DNA of 64,000 nucleotides from Sclerotinia nivalis (lineage: Eukaryota > Ascomycota > Leotiomycetes > Helotiales > Sclerotiniaceae): the NCBI GenBank assembly GCA_029531795.1, contig JAPEIS010000003.1, positions 496,001 to 560,000 of the forward strand. The letters run 5' to 3'. Each line of letters starts with the position of its first letter. Position 1 is the first letter of the stretch. Position numbers and translations under genes: made by a program. Below the pieces are notes generated by a model. The model did no database searches, was not told the origin of the DNA, and saw only the letters and a list, made by a program, of their open reading frames with translations. This document shows positions 32,241 to 46,000 of this stretch, piece by piece.

Positions 32241-34984
32241 ATGAAAGTAATATGTAATATACCTTTCTAAACACCCAATTCGTTTAATTATCTGATTCAC
32301 TTTACGTGGATATATATATCGGTTTGTGTTTCCATGTGCAAAAGATTTGCAGTCGAAAGAGGCGCGAAATACTATTTCCATTCAGATTCCACAAAGCATC
32401 TTCTTCGACTCTCATATTTCTAGATTATTTGATTATTTCTCTTATGCAAAAACCATATTCTTTGCTCAAATGTTCTTTTGTCATGTAATTTTCATACGCA
32501 CAAATCAATATCGAAATGCACGAAGAGCAATGCGGCGGTAATGATGCCACTTCATTGGTAATGTTTAGGCTTTGAAATTTCTCGTATTAAAGGATCTCCA
32601 GAGGCTGGAGAGTTCGCATCCTTCATATTTAATCCCCTTGGGATTCTTGTGTCTTTTTCTTTTTGTTTTTCTTGTCATCGAATCAGTCCTGTGATAGGAT
32701 TACCTAAGCGTGACCAAAAGTAATGATTCGCCGCATCACATCTCACTCCTGCCTTTTTCAACACTCCTTCCTCCCATTTCCAGCAGGCAACCACCTCCTT
32801 TATAATCTTCAATAACATCATGTTTCCCACCAACTACCACTGTGCCGGAGTGGTAGTTGGGATACTTCGGATTTGATCTCCGACGACACCTGGTTTAAAT
32901 AAATCCACGGATCTCTTCATAGCGATCGTCCAATGTTTAACTCATGATTTTTCAGAGTTTATCTACATGGTTTCAGTCCATGAATAATAACAATTGTTAG
33001 GTGGTTTGATGGCTCAATTTGGCTCAGCCTTCATGGCTCATTCATAGACCGAATATATCTAGATTCTCTATGTAAACCCCCTCGGATGAGAGTGTGTGGT
33101 ACCCCAGACTGGATTGTCTTGCGGAAACTCAAGATTCTTGAGTATAGGTCCGAGGATGTACACTGCTAAGCGCGTGGAACCTCGTTTTGATGGTTTGGGT
33201 CTTCTTTTGTTTTATGGGGAGGATGGTGGGGGTTCGGATGTGAAAAGAAATTTGGATGGAGCATTTGCATGAATGATTGACTTGTCGATTTACAGGCTCT
33301 GTTCCCAAGTTCCTACGAATTTGGACAACAGAAATGCCAATTCGAAACAGAGAGCGTGATCCATCTGTCTCAATTCATTGCAAGAGAGATGTCTCTTTTG
33401 TTTCGGGGGAGGGGCGGCGAGGGGGATATCACCGCTACGAGATACTTGAACGTAGACTAGCTTTTTCCTGACGTGACATAGTTTGTCAAAGTGAAAGTCT
33501 TGATCCAATATGGCTCTACTACTTGATCTGATATTCATACTGTAGCTACATCAGTCTCTGTCAATCAGATATACTCGAGATCTCTCAAAGATTTCAGGAC
33601 GCAATGGTTTGATATCGCAGCTCGACAAGAATTTTAATCCCTTACCGTGAGCTTTTCTTCTGGAATTAAGGCCAAGGAGAATTAATTTGTGGTAGTGAGA
33701 GCGGGAGTGGACTGATGGATTCAGAAGTAAAAAAAACAGTCGGGTAACTTGCGTAGGAGGAAAAGACGTGCATATGAACATGATATTCGGAACGATGGAA
33801 ATGAAGGATGGTTGCTGGTTAAGCAATGGACAACGAGATCGAAAAGCTGTATCTTCAACAATCTCGAAACCTTTGAAAGTCTGAGGAACTTCACAATTTA
33901 TTTATCTCGGCGCGCGCTCATGTGTAAGTCCAAGTTGAATCATTCAGTATTTTCACAGTGCATACGAAATACAATTTATTAATGATGATGAACGAGGTAA
34001 TGTGGAGTATTGATACTTTACGATGTCATGCGTGATTGCAAACCGATGCAAAGGAATATTAAGTCCGGATATGAGCAAGCTGTAAGGAATGAAGCGGAGT
34101 CTTGGGCGGCTCAGAGAATCTTCAGGCAGGAGTGATAATCACGCTGTGGGAGCTCACCGGGGACTGCCAAGCTGCACTATCACGTTTACACCCAGCAAAG
34201 TCCGCGTTCGTGTTGAACATATTTTGAAATGGATTCATGCCAAAAGTGCCGATCAGATCCGGAGTCGTTTCCCATAATGAAGCCTGGATGAATACTTCAT
34301 TATTGTTTAGATTCGCTTGAGAGATTTTGGGATACATGCTAGCTTACCAATTTCAAGTAGACAATCGAGATTGGTAGTTGATAGATCTAGTATGAACTTT
34401 CATATGACACATAGCTCGGGAATCCATGATCCCTATCTAATGACAAAATTCATATTTCCTTGCGGCAATCGATAGTTGCGCGAAATATAACCCCGTACTT
34501 CTCTTACATAAGACGATTGGGGGATATCTGGAATGCTTCTGTTGCCTGTTGCTTCGAAGACTCAAACCCACAACTGGAGGTTGCGAGTGAGGTTAGAATC
34601 ATTATTCCCCAGCTTTTAACGTGCAATTAACAACTTGGGTGATACGAGAGAACAGCCTTTCACTTTGAAACTTACCGTGACGAGCACAACTTCGTCAATC
34701 TGTTGCTATTTCCATACCGTGAGGATTCAAGCCCACCATAGACTAAAAACCTTGCGGAAAATATAGATAACCCAATTTCGGGATAGCTCTACCATCTACC
34801 AATGTTCATCATCTATGGACTATCTTGACTTCAACATTTGGGTCACACTTGGAATGAATACGCCTCTGAGGTCTAACTCACACATAAAAAGGAAACACAT
34901 CTGATCTCAACTTTTGAAGAGTACTTCATAAATCTTAATATGCCATTCAAAAACCCGATCTACAGGAAAATTATTACAAATACC
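32241..34984. other. 2.7-kb gene-poor interval
   Basis: No protein-coding gene is recognisable on either strand. The one structured element found is the 12-bp perfect inverted repeat at 32830-32860, listed separately. The right end contains the 3' side of the CHM7-like gene. Confidence 0.35.
32830..32860. repeat. 12-bp perfect inverted repeat (hairpin)
   Basis: CCAACTACCACT (32830-32841) and AGTGGTAGTTGG (32849-32860) are exact reverse complements separated by a 7-nt loop, GTGCCGG. It lies about 590 bp past the RAD18 stop. It may be a structured RNA hairpin or a protein-binding palindrome; no T-run follows. Confidence 0.8.
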
Positions 34985-36440
34985 TCAAGCGTGCTCAGGT
35001 ATCGGCTCTGGCTCTGGAGACATCCCTCGTATACCTTGTGTGCTCTCTTCAACAACTTCTTCTTCCTTCTTCGCTTCTCTTGCCTTTCGTTCCAATTCCT
35101 CCAATTCATCCAACTTGTGTTTTGTGTCTGCAGCCTCCTTCCTTTCTTTCTCTTCTTTGATCAAACTTTCTTTCTCCTCGGTCTTTCTCATTTCTTCACT
35201 CTCCATAGCCTCCAGTTCATCATCCACCTCAGCTTCGTCTATATTGTTCTGTGCCGGCTCCGCAATAATATTTCCGACCTCATCAACCTGTCCCATTTGC
35301 TCCCTCAATTGATCAACTACATCATCTACTCTTTCCACACCACCGACCTCCTTATTGAGACTTGATAGTACCTTCGTACTAGATTCCATGATTCTGACAA
35401 GATCCACTTGATCCGCAGCTTGCTCTATCTTGGAAAGTACCTCTTCTAATTGTGATAGCGTAGCGTGACGATTTGCAAGAGTGGTTTCGGCACTTTTCTT
35501 CGACCTCAAAGCTGCTAGTGCCGATACGCGGTTCTTCTTTGCAACAGCTTGTTTGGCTGCGCAATCCATGGTCTCGACTCTATCAGTGAACAGCTTTGTT
35601 TGGATCTCGAGATCTGCGATCAAGGATTTTAACGATGCTATCGAGGTATCCTCCTGAGTAATGGTTGGATTCTTGGAGTCTGTCGGCGCTTTCAGCTTGA
35701 TGGTTTCGCCATCATAGGCTATGATCTTTTTATCCCTTGCGAGGAACTTCAGGAAAGCATCCATATCGACTTCTGAAAGAGTGTGCTCCCCTAGTACATT
35801 GCCAAACTCCTCCTTGAACATCCTTCTGGAATATATCCTTCCCACTCTGCCTGTTTTTGTTATACTTTTTCCTGCAAAGACTTTGGCAGCTTCTTCAACA
35901 TTCCCAAGAATGACCAATTTCCCTCCCGGCAATTTACTCCCTCCAAATGATATGCCAAACTGTTTCAGTCCCCATGCTACTATATCCCACGGCTTTATAG
36001 TCCATGATGTCGTATAAATACTATCGCTTGCATCCATGAATTCCTTCAAGGGTATTAACTCCTTCTTCGCGATAGCTTCCTGTACAACTGCTCCTAGAGA
36101 TAAGGGTCTTCCCCATTCGTTCGTATCCAATGCGCGCAATAGTTCGTCGTCGGCTCTTAGAATCAGTAAATCAGGGCTCGACCCTTGAGATGGCATAACT
36201 CCTGCTCGTGCCGCATTTGCCAGTGCCTTCCGCCATGCCTCAATATTTGCCTGGTAACCATCCGGATTCAAAGTCTGTTGTTGACGGAAGTCCGAGTACA
36301 AGGCTGCAAGACGCGCTCTAGATGGTTGTGGTTAGTTTAGTATAGTTGTGCAGAGGGATCAAGGCAACATCGTGGGAATTGAGGGCTTACCGACGGAACT
36401 GGGGTTCATTGTTGAGGAGATAGTTGAATAGCTCACTCAT
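34985..36440 (-). CDS. CHM7: Snf7-family ESCRT-III protein, Chm7/CHMP7-like
   Basis: Chm7/CHMP7 recruits ESCRT-III to the nuclear envelope for quality control of nuclear pores and sealing. Exon 1 (36440-36391) begins MSELFNYLLNNEPQFR; a 73-nt intron (36390-36318, GTAAGC...TCTAG) leads into ARLAALYSDFRQQ. The 460-aa product has an N-terminal winged-helix-like half (residues about 1-220, including WTIKPWDIVAWGLKQFGISF) and a C-terminal Snf7-like coiled-coil half (basic helix with AAKQAVAKKNRVSALAALRS, later QLEEVLSKIEQAADQVDLV, and an acidic helix EAEVDDELEAME). The two-part layout separates it from short ESCRT-III proteins. The very C-terminus is Glu/Lys-rich. Divergent from FIG4 across 287 bp. 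Confidence 0.87.
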
Positions 36441-36727
36441 GGTGAGCGAAAGATGCCTCTATTTGCATGAAGCTGCGATGATGTAAATTTTGCGATTGTT
36501 GCTGTGGAAGGTTGTTGACTTCTTATCGCAAATCCTTATCAGTCACGGCTGTGAGGTGACGAAATAAATATGGTTATCCTTGTTTGCTTGTTTGAATGGC
36601 TGTCGTGAATGTGCAACGTCGATATGTAACTTCAACAAACAAAGAAGAAACCACGATTTTTTCGAAATCTCATAACTAATTCTAGCTAAGATGATGAATT
36701 TACGGTGATAGCAACTGCCAGGTCAAT
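36441..36727. promoter_or_regulatory. Divergent intergenic region between CHM7-like and FIG4
   Basis: This 287-bp gap separates two outward-facing start codons and must contain both promoters. No motif is strong enough to name. Confidence 0.35.
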
Positions 36728-39700
36728 ATGGCGGAGCAAGCAGATGGTCCCGCACGAGGGCACTCACCGGGCCCCGCTGATCTCAATGATGGACATGTTC
36801 ATTTCGACGATGAAAGCACAGTTACCTCTACCATCTCACGATCAACATCTGCAATGACCTCTCCCTTGACTTCAGAATTCAGAGACCCAGAAAAGAACGA
36901 ACAAGATGTACCACGATTACCAACTCTGTCCTACAGCATAACGCCCAGCGAGGAGGGCTCAAGAAGAGATTCAATTGGTGGCTATGGCACAGATGAAGAA
37001 ACTTCAGTCTGCAAACCCTTCTTGAGAACCTTGAGTCCAAACTCTGATCTGAAAAGAAATAAAGGAGCGGAATACGAGAAGGTGGGAGACTTGGGTGTTT
37101 GCACAATGCAGAAGTTCTCGTTGTATGAGACAGCTACCAGGTATTATGTTGTAGGAGCGGATATTCTCGACTCTCGATTCCGAATTCTGAAGATCGATCG
37201 TACGGCAGAGATAGGGACTTTGAATATCACTGAAGATGAGATCGTTTACACGAAGAAGGAAATGACCCAATTACTTAATGCTATTGATGATGGCAACAAG
37301 ATTTCGGGAGGTATGAAACTAAAGAGTGCTGTTTGGGGTATACTTGGGTTTATCCGATTCACTGGTTGCTATTATATGCATATGATCACCAAAAGGAACC
37401 AAACTGCTATGATCGGTGGCCATTTCGTATACACTATCGAGGCTACGGAGCTTATACCACTGACTACGTCCACTAACTCTAGGTTCAAGTCATCGGATAC
37501 TCGTAATACCGAGGAGTCGAGGTTTCTGAGTATTTTGAATGGACTTGACTTGAATAAGTCTTTCTATTTCAGTTATTCCTATGATATCACGAGGACTTTG
37601 CAACACAATATTATGACCGAACGAGCTGCTCTAGCTGTAGGAAAACCGTCCCCTCACCCCAAAGATTACAATTCTATGTTCGTTTGGAACAGCCACCTAC
37701 TCAAGCCTGCAGAAAATGTCTTAAAGAATACTTATGACTGGTGTGTACCTGTCATCCACGGATATTTTGCACAAGCGGCTTTACCAGTATGGGGACGGAT
37801 TGTCTACATCACAATTATAGCAAGACGTTCAAGATACTTTGCGGGTGCTCGGTTTCTGAAACGTGGTGCTAATGATATGGTATTGTGGCCCGATTTATTT
37901 GCTTCGAGCAATTGCTGATCCTTACAGGGATACGTTGCAAATGATGTCGAGACTGAACAGATTGTCTCGGAAAACACGACGACCTCGTTACATGCTCCTG
38001 GGCCGAAGCTTTATGCTAGTCCCAATTACACTTCTTATGTGCAGCATCGCGGAAGTATCCCACTACACTGGACTCAGGATAATAACGGTGTCACACCCAA
38101 ACCTCCTATCGAGTTGAATTTGGTCGATCCATTCTACAGTGCAGCTGCGCTACATTTTGATAACCTGTTTGAAAGATATGGAGCCCCTGTCTTTGTATTG
38201 AATTTGGTGAAATCTAAAGAAAGGACTCCGAGGGAGTCAAAGCTATTATACGAATTCACAGATGCAATCAATTACTTAAACCAGTTCCTTCCGGCAGACA
38301 AGAAAATTATTCACAAACCATGGGATATGAGCCGAGCTTCAAAGAGTCGAGACCAGGATGTGATCGGTACGCTTGAGAGTATGGGTAATGAAGTTGTCAC
38401 TCGCACTGGAATTTTCCACAATGGAGACGGTAAAACAACAATACCAACGGTGCAAAATGGCGTTGCTAGGACGAATTGCATTGATTGCTTGGACCGAACT
38501 AATGCTGCTCAATTCGTCATCGGCAAAAGAGCTCTTGGTCATCAACTCCATGCTCTAGGCGTTATTAGTGAACCTTCCATCAACTATGACACTGATGCAG
38601 TAAATCTCTTTACATCCATGTATCACGGACATGGTGACACTATTGCAATTCAATATGGAGGCTCACAACTAGTCAACACTATGGAAACTTATCGAAAGAT
38701 TAATCAATGGACTAGTCAATCTCGAGATATGGTAGAAAGTTTTCGAAGATACTATAATAACTCCTTTCTTGATGGTCAAAGACAAGAAGCCTACAATCTT
38801 TTCCTCGGCAATTATGTCTACGAACAAGGACAGCCTATGCTATGGGATTTAGCAACCGACTATCATCTCCATCACACCGATCCACGTGTTTGGTCCCCGC
38901 GTACTCGCCGAAGTTATATAAATTGGTACACACCCTCCTTTCTTGAAAAGAAGACTCTACCGCCTTATTCCGATCCACAAGGCGCCCTGGCGAACAAACC
39001 TCTCAACTACTTCGATGACTATTGGATCGAATATTATAAACCACTCTCCATCTCTTCTATCGTTAAAATCTTCACCTACCCAGGAAAAATGTCCTCCACC
39101 GCCCGCCTTATGCCCCGCACCCAGCATCGTGACGAGTCTCGCATCGGTTACGACCCCTCACCATTTAAAGTTCGCGCTGATGCTACTGCGCATGTAGAAG
39201 AACAGCCTATTCAGCATGTATCACCGAATACAAAGGGCAAGAAGAAAGAAGTCTCTTTTCCGGAAAGTAAGGAAATAATTGCTGAGGATGAGGTGCCGGA
39301 GGATTCATCGATTAAATCTGGTGCTACGGGTGCTACGGGTTCGAAACGTATCAGTCTTCAAAAATGGCTTCAGCCGATTCAGGAGTCCCATCCTCTTTCT
39401 GACAATGAACCATATCATACACCAACATCGCAAAATTATCATCATAATCCTCCCGGTATTATGAATGAGACATCCTCTCATTCGCAATCACATTCAACCG
39501 AAGACTCGTTTCATAATTACAGTTCTGCTTTAAATAATAACTCTTCAAATGTCAACTTGAGCAGGAATATAGGTGGATTAGACAAGAAAAAGATGACACC
39601 ATTAGATAAAACTAAGGCCGCTCAATGGACATTCACTCAAGTCGTCAGCGAGTCCCTCAACCCAAGCGTCAATCTAGGCGAAGAAGAAGATTACGAGCGC

Positions 39701-40018
39701 TACGTTGAGTATCCCCAACTACTATCCCTAGTAGTAGGAGATGACGACCATGACATTGAAGGCGTAGAAGAATATGAGGAATGGGTCAGAGGTGTGGGCT
39801 GGGATGGTGGTTCTGGACAAGGAGGATATAATGGTGGAATTAATGGAGGTTGGGGTAGAGAAGAAGATCATGAGGAGATTGAGGAATATAGGAGCTTTTT
39901 GAGGGTGGCGGAAAATCCATTGACGGTGCTCGAAGAGGATGGGCAGAAGAAGAGGTATAAGGCTTACAGGAAGTGGTTGGCCGGGAAGAGTTTGTTTAAA
40001 CAACAACCTATTGATTAA
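36728..40018 (+). CDS. FIG4: Polyphosphoinositide phosphatase Fig4 (Sac domain)
   Basis: Fig4 works with Fab1/PIKfyve and Vac14 at the vacuole, hydrolysing PI(3,5)P2 and supporting its synthesis. Exon 1 (36728-37879) and exon 2 (37928-40018) are joined by a 48-nt intron (GTATTG...TTACAG, phase 0); without it the frame would end at a TGA. The product is about 1080 aa. A disordered Ser/Thr-rich N-terminus of about 110 residues precedes the Sac domain, which includes FYFSYSYDITRTLQ, the GYVANDVETEQI motif across the splice and the catalytic CX5R motif CIDCLDR at residues 568-574 (RTNCIDCLDRTN). Post-Sac sequence includes DYWIEYYKPL; the tail is low-complexity, Gly/Glu-rich near residue 1000. The family match is strong. 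Confidence 0.95.
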
Positions 40019-43000
40019 GGAGTGGATGACGGGGGGTAGGAGATTTTAAGTTAGCATGGTGTTTTGAGGGTATCTAGCGATGGAGTTATTTTGGAGTACT
40101 GTTATGTTAGATACCAATTCATTCATTCCTCATCGATGATTTGACTTCATGAAGACTCATAAATAGTCAATATGCCGGTTTTTGGGAGTCAAGGAGAATT
40201 CGGTTAGGCCGAAAATCTCAACATGGCACAATAAGCAAATGTAGAACGAGCAACAACTCGGATCGATCGAAATAAAGAAAGTGCCGAAAGTGCAGTCAGG
40301 GGATCTACAATTTACAGGGAAAAATGGCGGGAAAGATCTATGTAGGTCCTTGCAGTGGTAAAACTTCATAGATTCCGATCTGCACACAAAGAGGAGTATC
40401 TTATAACGGTCCATGGAATGCCAGGGGATCTCTTAGGAATTGTGGTGGTGTGTATTTTTCGATATTAGAGTACAGTCATACAACTAACATTAGTGCGATT
40501 AGTAAACATCTATTGTAAGATCTACAAACATTTGTTGTATATGGATAACTAGGTTATTCTAGCCGGTTATCATAAAAGTAGTGCTCTACAGTATACTTGT
40601 AAAGCGAAAAGAAGATGTTATCTGAGATATACGGAGTAGAGTATACGAGATGCAAGCCATGTACGTCATATTCTTCTACCCTGAGGGGTTGAATTTTGCC
40701 GGAGCTTTTAGATGTTACTAGAGAAGCGCAAAGATGTATGTTTTGATATGATTTGCTGATTGTGAGTATGATACTTAATGGTTAATCGTGATGTATTTCT
40801 AATGTCATGACTACTGCTACTCACTATTACTCTATATGCCAGGCTTGCATTAGACAACCTCAACTCTAGGCTCAATCTTCTTGCTAGGGAATATTGCTAC
40901 CAGTCTGATTGTGATATACTCCCCGTCGCGCGGAATATGATTCTCACCATAGCATAAGGGCCATTCAGTCCTTCGAGTAGTATCTGCGTCATATATACTG
41001 ACATATCCTTTCAACTAAATCCTAGATCTATATTATTCATACGCTTCATACGAGTACCGCGTAAACGTATTTTTGCTTACTACAAATATTGTAAGAAAGT
41101 TGAGTTATTGAAGCCAAATACATAGTTAGTTTATAATTAAAAGATTATATAATCCTTTGTAATTAAATATTAAAAGAAGGCTTCCTTTTTCCTTTTTTGA
41201 ATAATCAATCATTTTTCATTAATCTTTTTGTATATCAATTATATATAATCCAATCCATTATTAATTCTATTAATTACATTATTTGAAATCTTTACAATGT
41301 AATCTAATCAGTTTTTATTCCCATTCCCCTTCACAGTGTGCAATCGGGACGCACATATCTCGACCTATCCTTCCCAGCGAACCTAGGAAGCCTTTGCTAA
41401 AGATCGCGGCTATAAAAAAGTTCAGCAGGTACCTCTTTCATAATATGTCACTCAAAATGACAAGCGTAAGTACGACGGTAACCGCGATATATACACGTTA
41501 CCTTTCCAGATAGTACATTCCCACGCTTGCAAAATGATTACTTTGTTTGTTCAGAGAGAAAGCTTCAAGCAACCGACCTTCTTTCAGAGGTTAAGCCTAT
41601 CCCAAAAGCCCATACCGATGAAGTATCCTCAATCTCTCATGCAGCTCCGCTCAGTCTGCCACACCAAAATCGACGCCAATCTTTTTGAAATGAACGAAAA
41701 ATCACCAATCTATTTTATTCCAGTTATCTGTTATTGATCTGACAACTTAGGATATACGGTTTAATGGTTTTCGATATCAGTACATTTTGACATGTTTTGA
41801 AAGTGTGCCATGAATAAACGAAGCCGCATGCCTCTTACCCCTTAAATGCTGGAATTTGTCGCGTACGCTGAGGAGGGAATATTAAGCAAACAATCTTTGT
41901 TGTGCAAGGAGGATATCACAGGGAGCCACGATAGCTGGCTGTGTGTCTCTTGTCGTCGGAATGTCAAATAGTCTAGATGACGGTCCACCATTCAAATGAT
42001 AAAAACATTCTTGAAAGTCTATAGATTTTCGGACCTTGTTAGCTTAGATCTGCTTTGACAAGTGTATGGACTACAGAATACTTTGCTTTTTCGCCGTGTT
42101 GGCTCAAGTAGCTTACACCCTCACCTTACTGACTTCATCCCCCAAGTTCTCACAATCTTGATTAACAAACGAAAAAACTCATTAAGAGCAAAGCCATTTG
42201 AACTTGTACGACCATACAGTCCCCGAGGAGCAACTCAAACAGTATTTTGAGAATTGCTGAGGATAAGCACCGCTGCCATGGGCTAGGAAAGAGAGAGTGT
42301 GATGTACCGCATGAATGTTATCATGGTGCGACGGATATTTTGACAGGGTTACTCAGGGCTACTCGAGTCATGTTCATCCTCACTCCCGTCCCCTGCAATC
42401 AGATGGTAGATGGAGATTTCATGGGGGTAAGTTTGTTAACCAAACACTATTTCCCCAGCTCGGCATTGTCTAGATGATGAATAGATCACATCCTCTTTGG
42501 AACAAGCCCTAAAGTACCGGTATAGAAAGAAGATCATAATAGCAATAGTTGCACTCTGTAGAATTCTGTAGACGAAAGTACCTAGATCTTACCTACTACT
42601 CCGTACTAGGTAGGTAGATCAAGCCGATCTAACCGTCTGCGATTACTCACCATTGCTTTCACTTCCGATAACACGGAGTTACATTTTCATAATGTTGTAC
42701 TCCACAACTCTGAGACCCTTCAGGCATAAAGATTACCCATAAATTAAGCAGTACATTGACGTCAGGCGCGTAACCCTCCACTAATTATATTGTTTCCGTG
42801 CGGGAAATGGCGCTATAAAATGCAATTTTACGCGCTACCGAATCCCTATCAAGCCTTTCCGATAGCCCACAGCGTGAAGACCAAAGCCCCATTTAATAAT
42901 ACAACAAAAAAATACGCCTCGAAATATTTCAAAACAAATCCAAATCTACGAATTCCACAAGTTAACTAAAGCTATTAGACATCGGAGAGAGTAAAGGCAT

Positions 43001-43040
43001 GAAGGATCTCTGACGTTGAGCCTGGTGGTTTTCTTTGACC
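40019..43040. other. 3-kb gene-poor interval with a dispersed-repeat copy
   Basis: No recognisable gene on either strand. It holds repeat copy B (about 41091-41446) and an imperfect inverted repeat around 42585-42620 (TTACCTACTA...TAGGTAGGTA). The right end contains the promoter of the histidine kinase gene. Confidence 0.4.
41091..41446 (-). repeat. Dispersed repeat, copy B
   Basis: Reverse-complement counterpart of the segment at about 14496-14870. Matching begins near GTAAGAAAGTTGAGTTATTGAAGCC and runs to TACCTCTTTCATAATA. It contains about 61 bp (near 41369-41430, including TTTAGCAAAGGCTTCCTAGG on the complementary strand) that copy A lacks. AT-rich, with no ORF. Confidence 0.8.
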
Positions 43041-46000
43041 ATGGTGGTCTCAGACAGCAAGAGTAAGGGGAGTGTCAAGCCAACCATTCAAGACATTCCA
43101 GGCGTTGAGGTTCGCATTCAGGACATTCGTATCGCAGATATGGACCAGAGTTCCATATCAAATTCTGCGAATTCGCACTCGTCTCACTCGTCGCACACAG
43201 TAACCGCATCTGTTGCACAGTCAGGCTCATATTCAGTCATAAACCGCTCACCAATCTCAAAGCCAGCAGATTGGACCCTAGATCTCCCCGACTCCAAACA
43301 TGCACAATTCTTCAGAAGCACAGATTGGGCTGCAACTCCCCTTGGTCCATTGGAATCGTGGGGACTTGCACTTCGAATTCACACTTTCACGACGTTTTCG
43401 GATTCGAGACCTGCGTGTTTATACTGGTATGATGCAACGACGAATCTTCTCTACCCAAAATTGGACGCTCTGACAATATCACGCTAGGGGAAAGCATAGA
43501 GTGGCTATATACAACGAACATTTTATCACTATGGCCGGCAAAACTCATCCAACATTGATGGGCAAACCTTTTGAAGTGGCCTTTCCAGAGATCTGGAACG
43601 ACATAAAAGGCGTTTTCATCTATGCAGAGACCAGCAAGGTTGCGGCGGACGTCAATGAGATACCTTTAATGGTAGAAAGGTGTGGTTACAAGGAGGAGTC
43701 GTATTTTACTGGAAGCTTTAATCCCGTTCGACGCGAAGATGGAGGAGTTGGAGGCTTTTACAATTCTGTAGGTTCGTAATTGGTCCACAAATTTCACTGT
43801 CTTCCAAGCCCAATTCTGTTCCTGATTTCAGCCCCCACTTGTCTCCTCATGGAAAATATTCTTTCGCCCTGAGCGAAATGAATCGCATGTTAAAACATCT
43901 TTCAAGGCATCCAAGTCTGAGGGATAATTGGATTGTCAAATCTAGATTGAGATTTTGAAGAGCGTTCTAAGGTATCTAAGCTCAAGAGGCTATTTGATTG
44001 TCGGATTTCAGCTTAGATATTGAAGAAGGTACTTCAATATATTTCGAGTCTAATATGCGATTCATTTCGTAGGTCCTGGGTCTTTCAATTCTGAATTCAG
44101 CGTTACTCCGTTATTTCTCTCCCGAATCTTCTCCCCCATGGGCAATTACTGAAGTCTGGATGCAGTTGAAGTTACTACTCAAAAGCTTAACGAGAGAAGA
44201 CTTTCAATGTTAAGTTCGTTAGAAATTCCTACGGGGTTGCAACAAGGAACGCTTGCTAGTCACGTAATGCCTCATCTAAGGTCTAACCCGCTAGACATTC
44301 CCATGGCGATGCTATACCAGGTTGACGAACAAAGCTCTTCTGGGTCTACGATTTATTTGCGGGATCAAATTGGTTTCCCTGCTCACCATCCACTTGCTGT
44401 GGAAAAAGCAGAGCTCAGCAGCTGCCTCGCACTCTTCCCACTGTTGTGTGAGACAGGCAATGAGATCTCAACTCATTCTGTCGACGAAAAATTTGCCGGA
44501 GTTGAATGGCACGGTCATAAGGATGAGTTGACTGGAATTCACGAACCATCAACAGATTTTAGTATACTTCCAATTTCGAGTGCTGATCGTGTCTTCGGTT
44601 ATCTCATAGTTGGCGCGAACTCTCGCCGGCCGATTGATAAAGACTATAATCAGTTTATGAAATCTATCGCCTCCAGGGTCTCATCAATTGCATCTGCTTT
44701 GGCTAGCGCTGAGGAAACAAGGCAAAGAGCCGACCGTTTAGAGAAGGAACTGGCCGAAAGTGAGAGACAAATTAGATATATGGCGCAGAATGCTCCAGTA
44801 GGTATGTTGCAAGTGTCGACTGAAGGGAAAATCCTCTGGGTAAACCACATGTACTATCAAATTACCGGTCATCCAGGCCCCGAGACTGTGCCATATAATT
44901 TTTCCTTCTTGGATATGCTGGTTGATGAGGATAGGACTCAAATATTAGGGTATTGGCAACAACTTCACGAAGGGGCATCCCGTATTGAGGCTACGTCGCG
45001 GCTCAAGCGTATGTTTGTGTCACCGAATGGGGAACCTGATCACGCTTTTATGTTATCACTGGCATTCCCATATGTCGTTAATGGTAAAGTGCAATCGATT
45101 ATGGCTTGCTTCACGGATATTTCTGAACTCAAATGGGCCGAAGCATCAGAAGCAAGAAATGCCGCGGAAGCACGGGCGGCAAAACGTCAACAAGAAGAAT
45201 TTATTGACATTGTCTCCCACGAGATGCGAAATCCACTTTCTGCTATATTCCAGTGTGCTGATATGATCTCAAATTCCTACAAGGATGTATCACATATGGA
45301 TGCCGCTGAAATCTTGAAAAGCAATGTCGAAGCGGCAAATACCATAGCCATGTGCGCTAGTCATCAAAAACGCATAGTGGATGATGTCCTAACACTTTCA
45401 AAGCTCAAATATATGCTGCTGTCCATTTCACCACGTCCTGCTCGCCCGGCAGCTCTTTTTGGGCAGCAAGTTGTCAAAATGTTCGAAGCCGATTTAATGT
45501 CTCACGAAATTTCAATCAAAACACTAGCTCAACCTTCATTCGCCTCAAATAATATTGATTGGGTCGCATTTGACTCTTCGCGTGTCACCCAAATATTGAT
45601 AAATTTGTTGACTAACGCGATCAAGTTCACCCGAGGGGAAGCAAAAAGGAATATCACCATCACTTATGGTGCCACGCTGACTGAGCCGGAGAAGAATTTT
45701 GATAAGGAATTTTACTGGGTACCTTGTGATAACAACTTCGAAGATTTGACCCTCAATCCTGAATGGGGCTCCGGGGAACAAGTGTTCCTCACATGCGCAG
45801 TCACCGATACGGGAGTTGGCATGCATGCCGAAGAAATCCCTCGTCTCTTTACACGTTTCGAACAAGCCAATGCGAAAACCTCTATAAAGTATGGCGGATC
45901 TGGTTTAGGCTTATTCATTTCTCAACAACTTGCCGAGAAGCAAGGCGGGAGGATTGGTCTATCTTCAAAATTAGGCCAGGGAAGTACGTTCGGGTTTTAT

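Noticed and set aside
37880..37927. Apparent break between two FIG4 reading frames
   Set aside because: A 48-nt GT-AG intron restores the frame exactly at the conserved GYVANDVETEQI motif, so the gene is intact.
42585..42620. Imperfect inverted repeat with TACCTA/TAGGTA
   Set aside because: Arms are short and mismatched; such tracts are common in fungal upstream regions, so it is noted but not called a feature.
43427..44165. Histidine kinase seemingly split into three ORFs
   Set aside because: Introns with consistent phases rejoin all parts in the order expected for the family; no frameshift is needed.
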